This document shows, piece by piece, positions 1-6,630 of a stretch of 18,078 nucleotides of DNA. Under the pieces are notes generated by a model. It did not search any database. It had not been told where the DNA came from and saw only the letters and a list, made by a program, of their open reading frames with translations. The translations under genes and the position numbers were made by a program. Location: assembly GCA_017849335.1 (NCBI GenBank), contig JAFIHP010000204.1:1-18078 (forward strand). Reading direction: 5' to 3'. The DNA is from Actinomycetales bacterium. GTDB taxonomy: Bacteria; Actinomycetota; Actinomycetes; S36-B12. The stretch's first letter is position 1. Each line of letters opens with the position of its first letter.

Positions 1-848
1 AGGCGGATCTGCCCCCGGGCGTCGTCAACATCCTGACCGGCGCCGGCGAGACCGGGCGCCTGCTCGTCGAGGACCCGGACGTCGACAAGGTGGCGTTCAC
101 CGGATCGACCGAGGTCGGCCGACAGATCATGCGCACCTTGGCCGGCACGGGCACCCGCCTGACGCTGGAGCTGGGCGGCAAGGCGGCGAACGTGGTGTTC
201 GACGACGCCCCGATCGACCAGGCGGTCGAGGGGATCGTCAACGGCATCTACTTCAACCAGGGGCACGTGTGCTGTGCCGGGTCGCGGCTGCTCGTGCAGG
301 AGTCCGTGGCCGACGAGCTGCTGGCGTCGCTCAAGCGCCGGCTCGCGACGCTGCGGCTCGGCGACCCCCTGGACAAGAACACCGACATCGGCGCGATCAA
401 CTCCGCCGCCCAGCTCGCGCGCATCAGCGAGCTCACCGCGGCCGGGGACGACGAGGGGGCCGAGCGCTGGACCGCGCCGTGCGAGCTCCCCGACCGCGGC
501 TACTGGTTCCCCCCGACGATCTTCACCGGCGTGACCCAGGCGCACCGGATCGCCCGCGAGGAGATCTTCGGGCCGGTCCTGTCGGTCCTGACCTTCCGCA
601 CGCCGGAGGAGGCGGTCGAGAAGGCGAACAACACCCCGTACGGGCTGTCCGCCGGCATCTGGACGGAGAAGGGCAGCCGCATCCTGTGGATGGCGCAGCG
701 GCTTCGGGCCGGCGTCGTCTGGGCCAACACGTTCAATCGGTTCGACCCGACGAGCCCGTTCGGCGGGTACAAGGAGTCCGGCTTCGGCCGGGAGGGCGGG
801 ATCGCCGGGCTGGCCGCGTACCTGGAGTCCTCGGAGGTGGCGTCATGA
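1..848 (+). CDS. Aldehyde dehydrogenase, catalytic, C-terminal part (5' end outside window)
   Basis: NAD(P)-dependent oxidation of an aldehyde to the acid; a cytosolic ALDH-superfamily enzyme. The frame (codons from base 3) is open to the window edge, so the N-terminal half of the NAD-binding domain is missing. About 280 residues are visible. They include VAFTGS, the general-base Glu motif LELGGK, the catalytic Cys region GHVCCAGSR, EEIFGPV, and the C-terminal FNRFDPTSPFGGYKESGFGRE that shapes the substrate tunnel. All expected catalytic residues in this part are present. The stop overlaps the next start by 4 bp (ATGA, 845-848), so the two ALDH-family genes are translationally coupled. The natural substrate is not readable from sequence. 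Since deoA, cdd and add are nearby, acetaldehyde from deoxyribose-5-phosphate cleavage is a reasonable inference. Confidence 0.95.
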   Translation, partial: ADLPPGVVNILTGAGETGRLLVEDPDVDKVAFTGSTEVGRQIMRTLAGTGTRLTLELGGKAANVVFDDAPIDQAVEGIVNGIYFNQGHVCCAGSRLLVQESVADELLASLKRRLATLRLGDPLDKNTDIGAINSAAQLARISELTAAGDDEGAERWTAPCELPDRGYWFPPTIFTGVTQAHRIAREEIFGPVLSVLTFRTPEEAVEKANNTPYGLSAGIWTEKGSRILWMAQRLRAGVVWANTFNRFDPTSPFGGYKESGFGREGGIAGLAAYLESSEVAS

Positions 849-1708
849 CCGATCGGCTGGAGGTCCGCAAGACCTACAAGCTGTTCATCGGCGGCGCGTT
901 CCCGCGCAGCGAGTCCGGGCGGACGTACGAGGTCCTCGCGGCGGACGGGTCGTTCCTGGCGAACGCGGCGCTCGCGTCGCGCAAGGACGGCCGCAACGCC
1001 GTGGTCGCGGCCCGCAAGGGGTTCGCCTCGTGGAGCGGCGCGACCGCCTACAACCGCGGCCAGGTCCTGTACCGCGTCGCCGAGCTGATGGAGGGCCGGC
1101 GCGACCAGTTCGTGGCCGAGGTCGCGTCCGCCGGCGTCAGCGCGGACCAAGCCGTCGCCGAGGTCGACGCGGCGATCGACCTGTGGGTCTGGTACGCCGG
1201 GTGGACCGACAAGCTCGCCCAGGTCCTGGGGTCGGCGAACCCCGTCGCTGGGCCCTACTTCAACTTCTCGCTGCCCGAGCCGACCGGCGTCGTCGTCGCC
1301 GTCGCGCCCGATCGCACGCCGCTCCTGGGCCTGGTCGCGGTGGTCGCGCCCGCCCTGGCCGCGGGCAACGCCGTCGTCGCGCTCGCGAGCACGTCCGCGC
1401 CGCTCCCCGCGATCACGCTGACCGAGGTCCTGGCGACCAGCGACGTGCCCGGCGGCGTCGTCAACGTCCTCACCGGCCGCCAGGAGGAGATCCTCCCGTG
1501 GCTGGCCAGTCACGCCGACGTCGACGGGCTCGACCTGGCCGGCGTGACGGACAGCGACCTCGCGACCTCCCTGGAGGCCGAGGCGGCCGGCACGCTCAAG
1601 CGCCTCCGCGGCCCCCGCCCGCATCAGGACTGGGCCGCGGCTCCCGGCCTGGCTCCGCTGCGCGCGTTCGTCGAGACCAAGACGGTCTGGCACCCGCAAG
1701 GCGTCTGA
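845..1708 (+). CDS. Half-length ALDH-family protein without catalytic residues
   Basis: A 287-residue protein resembling only the N-terminal two thirds of an ALDH. The start MTDRLEVRKTYKLFIGG is a typical ALDH opening (KLFIGGAF), the middle VVAPALAAGNAVVALAS matches the dinucleotide-binding region, and GGVVNVLTG matches PPGVVNILTG in the preceding gene. The chain ends soon after the place where VAFTGS and LELGGK should be, so the general-base Glu and catalytic Cys domains are absent. The PWNFP motif carrying the catalytic Asn reads APDRTP instead. It therefore cannot be an active dehydrogenase. It starts at ATG 845 inside the stop of the active ALDH, which suggests a fixed stoichiometry and a structural or regulatory partner role (inference). 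The frame is clean and its codon use resembles its neighbours, so this is not an obvious pseudogene. I recall similar ALDH pairs near deoC in other actinobacteria. Confidence 0.88.
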   Translation: MTDRLEVRKTYKLFIGGAFPRSESGRTYEVLAADGSFLANAALASRKDGRNAVVAARKGFASWSGATAYNRGQVLYRVAELMEGRRDQFVAEVASAGVSADQAVAEVDAAIDLWVWYAGWTDKLAQVLGSANPVAGPYFNFSLPEPTGVVVAVAPDRTPLLGLVAVVAPALAAGNAVVALASTSAPLPAITLTEVLATSDVPGGVVNVLTGRQEEILPWLASHADVDGLDLAGVTDSDLATSLEAEAAGTLKRLRGPRPHQDWAAAPGLAPLRAFVETKTVWHPQGV

Positions 1709-1735
1709 CCAGCGACGCACGGGCCGTCCGGCCAC

Positions 1736-1741
1736 TAGATT
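1736..1741 (+). promoter_or_regulatory. Candidate -10 hexamer TAGATT, leaderless promoter
   Basis: TAGATT fits the actinobacterial TANNNT consensus and lies exactly 6 nt before the GTG at 1748, the spacing expected when transcription begins at the start codon. No convincing -35 is visible. It sits in the 39-bp gap after the ALDH pair, so the acetyltransferase probably has its own promoter. Confidence 0.55.
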
Positions 1742-1747
1742 CCGGCC

Positions 1748-2554
1748 GTGGCGACCGCACGGGTGGTGTCGGAGCACCGCGCCCTGTTCGACGACCGGGG
1801 CGTGGTCCTGCGGTTCACGGCGATGAGCCGGCCCGGCGCGCCCATGGCGGCGAGCGCACGGGTACCGGAGGGCCGCGTGCCGTCCTGCGCCGCGCGAGCG
1901 GTCGCGCACCAGCTGCCCGGGTGGATCGTGCAGACCGAGGACTTCGCGCTCGCCGCGGCGATGATCAAGGCCGGCGCGCGACCGGTCCGTCACGCCTTCG
2001 TGATGCAGCGCGACCTACGTCACCCCATCGCCACGACGGCGGTACCGCGCGGGCTTCGGGCCGAGCCCCTCGATGCGGCTCGCTCCGTACCAGAGTGGCG
2101 GGCGGTCGTCCCGTCGTGGCACGCCGCCTACCCGCCGGACCACCCCGACCACTTCCATGGCGGGGAGGCCGAGGCGGTCGAGGCGCTCCAGCAGCTCGTC
2201 AGCGGCGAGGAGCTGGGCCCGATGCACGCCACCTCGACGCTCGCGATCGACGCCGACGGCACGCCGGTCGCCGGCATCATCGTGACCGTGACGGCGTTCG
2301 ATCCGCCCTGGGGCGGTCCGTGGATCTGCGACATCTGGCGAGATCCGCGCCTGCGCGGGTCGGGAGTCGGGCCCTGGCTGCTCGCGTCCGCCCAGCGTCG
2401 CCTGCGCGAGGACGGGTTCGTGTCACTCGGACTCGCGGTGTCGGTCAGCAACCCCGCCCGACGGTCGTACGAGTCGGCGGGCTTCCGCGTCGTCGCCGAG
2501 ACGCAGACGGTCCAGATGGGCGCCGACGCGCCGGTGGTGACCTTCCCGGCCTAG
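1748..2554 (+). CDS. GNAT-family N-acetyltransferase
   Basis: A 268-residue protein whose C-terminal half (about 150-260) is a GNAT fold. Beta-strands carry ATSTLAIDADGTPVAGIIV and WICDIWRDP. Acetyl-CoA motif A follows as RGSGVGPWLLASAQRRL (the R/QxxGxG pyrophosphate loop), then the typical SNPARRSYESAGFRVV helix. The first ~100 residues are a poorly conserved lead domain, possibly a degenerate GNAT-like half. The acceptor substrate is unknown. The start is GTG 1748, supported by TAGATT 6 nt upstream and lack of a Shine-Dalgarno. It converges on the small membrane gene and shares a CTAG, so the two stop codons overlap (2551-2554). Confidence 0.85.
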   Translation: MATARVVSEHRALFDDRGVVLRFTAMSRPGAPMAASARVPEGRVPSCAARAVAHQLPGWIVQTEDFALAAAMIKAGARPVRHAFVMQRDLRHPIATTAVPRGLRAEPLDAARSVPEWRAVVPSWHAAYPPDHPDHFHGGEAEAVEALQQLVSGEELGPMHATSTLAIDADGTPVAGIIVTVTAFDPPWGGPWICDIWRDPRLRGSGVGPWLLASAQRRLREDGFVSLGLAVSVSNPARRSYESAGFRVVAETQTVQMGADAPVVTFPA

Positions 2555-2835
2555 TCGTCCGCGGCGGTCCGGCCGCGCCGACGACGAACGACGACGAACA
2601 CCACCCCGCCGACCACGACCACGGTGCCGACCGCGGCCAGCGCGACCCCGGCCACGAGGATCCGCGGCGCCCAGCGCCGTCCCGTGTTCAGCACGGACTC
2701 GGCCTTCACCAGCGCACCGTCGGTCTTCTCGAGCACGTCGTCGGTGCGGTCGAGCGCGCCGCGCACCTTGTTCAGCTCGGCGCGCAGGTCGTTGACCCGC
2801 GTCTGTCCGTTCTCGACCACGTCCACGATCGCCAC
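2551..2835 (-). CDS. Small single-pass membrane protein with coiled-coil-like N-terminus
   Basis: A 94-residue protein of unknown function. Residues 1-50 are charged and heptad-like (NDLRAELNKVRGALDRTDDVL), suggesting a short coiled coil. Residues ~58-83 form one hydrophobic helix rich in Val/Gly, followed by RRRRGR, a positive stop-transfer segment that predicts a cytoplasmic C-terminus. The start is GTG 2835, with the strong ribosome site GGGGAGG (2840-2846) just upstream. It follows the glycosyltransferase by 27 bp and is probably the last gene of the add-glycosyltransferase unit. Its stop overlaps that of the acetyltransferase. No family recognised. Confidence 0.8.
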   Translation of the reverse strand: MAIVDVVENGQTRVNDLRAELNKVRGALDRTDDVLEKTDGALVKAESVLNTGRRWAPRILVAGVALAAVGTVVVVGGVVFVVVRRRRGRTAADD

Positions 2836-2862
2836 GACGCCTCCCCGGGTTCGTGGCCCAGC

Positions 2863-3798
2863 CTACGTCGCGACCCGGGTCCGTTGGCGGTTCAGCCGTC
2901 CCCAGCGCCGACGGTGCCGGACGACGAGGATCGCGGATCCCGGATGCCGCCAGGTGAAGCGCGGCGGCGGCGGTCCCACGCGGCCGGTCAGGTGCGGGAT
3001 CAGGAACTCGCGCGTCAGCACGCCCGCCTCGTCCTCGCGTCCGATCCGCAGCAGCCAGGACACGATGAGCAGGGCGGTCACGCGCGTCATGACGTCCTGC
3101 CGCTCCCGGCTGGCGGCGGCGTAGTCGCTGGTCGGATGCAGATGCGCACGCGTCGGCCGGACCCGGTCGCCGACGTACGCGCCGTCGCCGGCGTGCCCGA
3201 GCACTCGGGTGAGGAACACGTCGGAGAGGTACGCCAGCCACATCTCGGGCGGATAGGGCTTCAGGACGTTCCGGAAGGCCAGTGCCTGCTGGGGGACGAA
3301 CATCCACGCCGTGGCCGCGATCTCCGCGGACGTCCAGTCCCGGTAGTGGTCCGCGGCATCGCCGGCATTGACCTGCCGCCCGTCCAGGGAGTAGCGGTGC
3401 GTGTCGTGGAAGCAGAAGACGAGGTCCGGGCGGGAGTCGAGGAACTCGACCTGGACGGACGCCTTGCGCGGGTCGTCCCAGTAGTCGTCGCCGTCGCAGA
3501 ACAGGACGTACTCGCCCTCGGCCGCCGTCAGCGCCCGGGCCATCGCCGCGGCCGCGCTCCCCCCGTTCGTCTCCTGCAGCAGGAGCCGGAACCGGCCGGG
3601 GTGCCGTCTGTCGTACTCCCGGAGCACGTCCACTGTGCCGTCGGTCGAGCCGTCGTCGTGCACGATCATCTCGACCGGGAAGTCGACCTCCTGCGCCAGC
3701 AGCCCGTCCAGGCACATCCCGATGAGGTCGACGTGGTTGTACGTGATGACGACGAAGCTCGCCTTCGGCCGAACCGCCTCCCCCGTGCCGTCGGTCAC
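2863..3798 (-). CDS. Family 2 glycosyltransferase
   Basis: A 311-residue GT-A fold glycosyltransferase that would move a sugar from a nucleotide-sugar donor to an unknown acceptor. The N-terminal domain has the GT2 opening ASFVVITYNHVDLIGMCLDGLL, then MIVHDDGSTDGTVDVL for nucleotide binding, NGGSAAAAMARAL, and the metal-binding DxD region LFCDGDDYWDD. The C-terminal third is Arg-rich (RHRRRWGRLNRQRTR) and may touch membrane or phospholipid, though no clear TM helix is seen. The start is GTG 3798, which overlaps the add stop by 4 bp (GTGA), so it is translated by coupling to add. A link between a nucleoside deaminase and a glycosyltransferase is not an obvious pathway. Confidence 0.9.
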   Translation of the reverse strand: MTDGTGEAVRPKASFVVITYNHVDLIGMCLDGLLAQEVDFPVEMIVHDDGSTDGTVDVLREYDRRHPGRFRLLLQETNGGSAAAAMARALTAAEGEYVLFCDGDDYWDDPRKASVQVEFLDSRPDLVFCFHDTHRYSLDGRQVNAGDAADHYRDWTSAEIAATAWMFVPQQALAFRNVLKPYPPEMWLAYLSDVFLTRVLGHAGDGAYVGDRVRPTRAHLHPTSDYAAASRERQDVMTRVTALLIVSWLLRIGREDEAGVLTREFLIPHLTGRVGPPPPRFTWRHPGSAILVVRHRRRWGRLNRQRTRVAT

Positions 3799-4931
3799 GG
3801 CCTGTCGGTCATCCGCTCGGCCAGCACGGCCCGCAGCTCCGCATAGCCCGGTTTGATCCGCTCGTTGATCACGTCCAGCCGCTCGTCGAACGGCACGAAC
3901 GCGCTCTTCATCGCGTTCACCGTGAACCACTGCAGGTCGTCGAGCCCGTAGCCGAACGCCTCGCTGAGAAGAGCCATCTCCTTGCTCATGCTCGTGTCGG
4001 ACATCAGCCGGTTGTCCGTGTTGACCGTGACGCGGAAGCCGAGATCCCGCAGCAGCCCGATGGGATGCGTCGCGATGCTGTCGGCGGCCCCGGTCTGGAC
4101 GTTGGACGTCGGGCACATCTCCAGCGGGATCCGCCGATCGCGGACGTACGCCGCAAGTCGACCGAGATGGGCCACCCCCGCCGCGTCGACCGTGATGTCG
4201 TCGATGATCCGGACGCCGTGACCCAGCCGGTCGGCGCCGCACCACTGGATCGCCTCCCAGATGCTCGGCAGCCCGAACGCCTCGCCGGCGTGGATGGTGA
4301 AGTGCGCGTTCTCGCGGCGCAGGTACTCGAACGCGTCGAGGTGCCGGGTTGGCGGGTACCCGGCCTCGGCGCCGGCGATGTCGAAGCCGACCACGCCGCG
4401 GTCGCGGTAGGCGATCGCGAGCTCGGCGATGCTGCGGGAGTGCGTCGCCGTGCGCATCGCCGTGAGGAGGACGCCGACCCGGATGGCGTGACCGGCCTCG
4501 GCGGCCGCGGCCTCCCCCTCGGCGAAGCCCGCGAGCACGGCCTCGACGATCTCCGGCTCGGTGAGCCCCCGCTGGGTGTGGAGCTCGGGCGCGAACCGGA
4601 CCTCCGCGTAGACGACGCCGTCGAGTGCCAGGTCCAGGGCGCACTCCCGGGCGACCCGGGCCAGCGCGGCGGACGTCTGCGTGACGGCGAGCGTGTGGGC
4701 GAAGGTCTCCAGGTACCGCTCCAGGGAGCCGGAGGTGGAGGCGGCGGTGAACCACCGCGCCAGGTCGGCGGGGTCGGTGGTCGGCAGGCCGTCGTAGCCG
4801 ACCTCCGCGGCGAGCTCCACGATCGACGCTGGCCGCAGGCCACCGTCGAGATGGTCGTGCAGCAGCACCTTGGGGGCGCGCACGATGAGGTCGGTCGGGA
4901 CGGGGGCGTAGGCACCGGGGTCGAGAGCCAT
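3795..4931 (-). CDS. add: Adenosine deaminase
   Basis: A 378-residue TIM-barrel metalloenzyme converting adenosine and deoxyadenosine to the inosine forms in purine salvage and catabolism. Zinc-binding HxH is H25/H27 in LLHDHLDGG. H214 and the catalytic Glu E217 are in IHAGEAFG. DRLGHG carries the next active-site His, and CPTSNVQTG and NTDNRLMS (D306 as zinc ligand) complete the set. The second Asp of the classic TDD is Asn here, as I recall in other actinobacterial members. The start is ATG 4931, with TAGGTT exactly 6 nt upstream and no Shine-Dalgarno, so the mRNA looks leaderless. It is the first gene of an add-glycosyltransferase-membrane protein unit and divergent from the MOSC gene with 51 bp between. 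Confidence 0.97.
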   Translation of the reverse strand: MALDPGAYAPVPTDLIVRAPKVLLHDHLDGGLRPASIVELAAEVGYDGLPTTDPADLARWFTAASTSGSLERYLETFAHTLAVTQTSAALARVARECALDLALDGVVYAEVRFAPELHTQRGLTEPEIVEAVLAGFAEGEAAAAEAGHAIRVGVLLTAMRTATHSRSIAELAIAYRDRGVVGFDIAGAEAGYPPTRHLDAFEYLRRENAHFTIHAGEAFGLPSIWEAIQWCGADRLGHGVRIIDDITVDAAGVAHLGRLAAYVRDRRIPLEMCPTSNVQTGAADSIATHPIGLLRDLGFRVTVNTDNRLMSDTSMSKEMALLSEAFGYGLDDLQWFTVNAMKSAFVPFDERLDVINERIKPGYAELRAVLAERMTDRP

Positions 4932-4937
4932 GGCCGC

Positions 4938-4943
4938 AACCTA
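4938..4943 (-). promoter_or_regulatory. Candidate -10 hexamer TAGGTT for add, leaderless
   Basis: On the minus strand TAGGTT is followed by GCGGCC and then the add ATG at 4931. TANNNT with a 6-nt gap predicts a transcript starting at or next to the start codon. The 51-bp divergent gap holds this and the MOSC -10 back to back. Confidence 0.6.
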
Positions 4944-4970
4944 GCGCGACCCGGGGCGGATCCGGACGCC

Positions 4971-4976
4971 TAGCAT
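4971..4976 (+). promoter_or_regulatory. Candidate -10 hexamer TAGCAT for the MOSC gene, leaderless
   Basis: TAGCAT, then CACCCT, then GTG at 4983. It has the same TANNNT-N6-start layout as the facing add promoter. The two -10 elements are only 27 bp apart, so any -35 contacts must overlap the opposite promoter. Confidence 0.6.
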
Positions 4977-4982
4977 CACCCT

Positions 4983-5684
4983 GTGCCGTCGACCGTCACC
5001 GCGCTGCGCCGATATCCCGTCAAGGCCATGGGCGGCGAGGAGCTCTCGACGGTCGACCTGGATGCACGCGGCATCGTGGGCGACCGCTGGTTCGCGGTCA
5101 CCGACGGCGACGGACGGCTGGCCTCGGGCAAGGACACGCGCCGCTTCCGGCGGCGAGACGCGGTGTTCGACTACGCGGCTCGGACGGTGGACGGTCGCGT
5201 CCGCATCGGGACCGTCGAGCCCGGCGGGCCCGAGTGGGCCGTCGACGACCCGGCGCTCGCGGCCGAGCTGTCCGCCACGATCGGCGTCCCCGTCACTGTC
5301 CAGCCGGAGCGCGAGACCCCCCACCAGGACGCGGCCGGCCTGTCGCTCGTGGGCAGCGCGACGCTGCGGTGGTGCGCGGAGCGCTTCGACGACGTGGGCG
5401 ACCCCCGGCGGCTGCGGGCGAACATCGTGGTCTCCACCGACGATCCCTTCATCGAGGAATCGTGGGTCGGGCAGCAGGTCGACATCGGCACCGCGACGAT
5501 CGTCGTCACCGAACGCGTCGTTCGCTGCCGGACGATCGACGTCGCCCAGGACGGCGTCGTCCCGCGCGGGCGCTGGCTCGCCGGGCTCGCCGCCGATCGC
5601 GACGTCCGCGTCGCCGTCTACGCGGAGGTCGTCTCACCGGGGCGGATTCGGACCGGCGACGCCCTGACCGTCCGATCGAAGTAA
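4983..5684 (+). CDS. MOSC-domain protein (molybdenum cofactor sulfurase C-terminal-like)
   Basis: A 233-residue protein with the MOSC layout. An N-terminal beta-barrel (1-85) begins TALRRYPVKAMGGEEL and contains GIVGDRWFAV. The MOSC domain (about 100-230) carries RRLRANIVVSTDDPF, GQQVDIGTATIVV and the conserved Cys C182 in VRCRTID, thought to carry sulfur or bind molybdenum cofactor in this superfamily. It belongs to the stand-alone bacterial MOSC proteins linked to reduction of N-hydroxylated compounds or sulfur transfer. The exact reaction is not readable. The start is GTG 4983, chosen because TAGCAT lies 6 nt upstream. The pentapeptide gene follows 52 bp later on the same strand. Confidence 0.9.
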   Translation: MPSTVTALRRYPVKAMGGEELSTVDLDARGIVGDRWFAVTDGDGRLASGKDTRRFRRRDAVFDYAARTVDGRVRIGTVEPGGPEWAVDDPALAAELSATIGVPVTVQPERETPHQDAAGLSLVGSATLRWCAERFDDVGDPRRLRANIVVSTDDPFIEESWVGQQVDIGTATIVVTERVVRCRTIDVAQDGVVPRGRWLAGLAADRDVRVAVYAEVVSPGRIRTGDALTVRSK

Positions 5685-5724
5685 TCCGATCGCACCACGG
5701 GCCGCCGGGGACGCGCTAGCAGGG

Positions 5725-5730
5725 CAGGAT
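5725..5730 (+). promoter_or_regulatory. Weak -10-like hexamer CAGGAT before the pentapeptide gene
   Basis: CAGGAT lies 6 nt before ATG 5737 and differs from TAGGAT at the first base. The same bases (AGGGCAGGA) could instead act as a ribosome site, so leaderless and leadered readings are both open. Confidence 0.3.
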
Positions 5731-5736
5731 GGGCGC

Positions 5737-6621
5737 ATGCGCACCGTCACCCGACTCGCCCTGGCCGCCGCGACCGCCGCCGTCGTCGGCTCCGGACTCG
5801 TCGCGTCGCCCGCCTGGGCCAAGAACGAGCCCGCGTGCCTGCCCAGCTGCTCCGGGGCGAACCTGGCGGGAGCGAACCTGAAGTACGCGGACCTCACCAA
5901 CGCCGACTTCTCCAGCGCCAACCTGAGCGGTGCCAACTTCTTCGGGGCGACGCTGACCGGCACGATCCTCACGAACGCGAACCTCTCCAACGCGTCGATG
6001 CCGGGCGCCGACCTGCAGCAGAAGGACCTCACCGGGACCGTCCTCACCGGGACGGTCCTCAAGGACGCGAACCTCTCGGGCGCGCTGATGACCGGCGGCG
6101 ACCTGTCGGGCGCGAACCTGCAGGGCGCGAACCTGACCGGCGCGGACCTGGAGGGGGCGACGCTGCGGAAGACCCGCCTGTACCAGGCGACCGCACAGAA
6201 CGCGATCTTCGACGCCGCGAACCTCACCGGCGCCAACATGATGCAGGGCGACTTCTCGAAGAGCTACTTCACGGGCGCGACGTTCACCGGGGTCCTCGCC
6301 TACAAGACCTCGTTCCAGGGCTCGCAGCTTCCCCAGGCGCTGCTCAGTGGCGCGAACCTCCAGTTCGCGAACCTCACCGGCGCGGACCTGTCGGGCGCGA
6401 AGATGGTGAAGACGCGGCTGTGGGGCGCGAAGCTGGTCGGCGCGAAGGTGACTGGCGCGAACCTGAGCAACACCAATATCAACAACGCCACGTTCGCCAA
6501 GTCCGACCTGTCGACGTCCACTCTCAAGGGCGCGTTCGGGTCCGCGTCCTACAAGGGCGCGACCTTCCTGAACACGGTCTGCCCGAGCGGCAAGACGGTC
6601 ACGTCCCCGAAGCACTGCTGA
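5737..6621 (+). CDS. Secreted pentapeptide-repeat protein
   Basis: A 294-residue exported protein. Residues 1-28 are a Sec signal peptide (RTVTR, a hydrophobic core, cleavage after SPAWA). From ~38 to ~275 it is almost wholly A(N/D)Lxx-type pentapeptide repeats such as GANLAGANL and GADLSGAKM, predicting a right-handed quadrilateral beta-helix. Cysteines C34 and C38 before the helix and C282 and C294 after it could form disulfide caps, plausible outside the cytoplasm. Known cytosolic relatives such as Qnr/MfpA mimic DNA and protect gyrase, but the signal peptide argues against that role here. Its function is unknown. The 3' end is 9 bp from the convergent ABC-F gene. Confidence 0.92.
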   Translation: MRTVTRLALAAATAAVVGSGLVASPAWAKNEPACLPSCSGANLAGANLKYADLTNADFSSANLSGANFFGATLTGTILTNANLSNASMPGADLQQKDLTGTVLTGTVLKDANLSGALMTGGDLSGANLQGANLTGADLEGATLRKTRLYQATAQNAIFDAANLTGANMMQGDFSKSYFTGATFTGVLAYKTSFQGSQLPQALLSGANLQFANLTGADLSGAKMVKTRLWGAKLVGAKVTGANLSNTNINNATFAKSDLSTSTLKGAFGSASYKGATFLNTVCPSGKTVTSPKHC

Positions 6622-6630
6622 CCGGCGACC

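Noticed and set aside
1715..1733. GGCCGTCCGGCC inverted repeat after the ALDH pair as an intrinsic terminator
   Set aside because: The 4-bp stem lacks a T-tract and such GC palindromes are common by chance in this base composition.
500..3846. Very long antisense or alternate-frame ORFs, such as 500-1993 (-) and 1030-3846 (+)
   Set aside because: They are Arg/Gly/Pro-rich shadows of the ALDH, acetyltransferase and glycosyltransferase genes, with no recognisable domain. Long open shadow frames are expected in DNA this GC-rich.
5737..6621. A Qnr/MfpA-type quinolone-resistance protein
   Set aside because: A clear signal peptide and cysteine-capped ends indicate export, whereas Qnr and MfpA act in the cytoplasm on gyrase.
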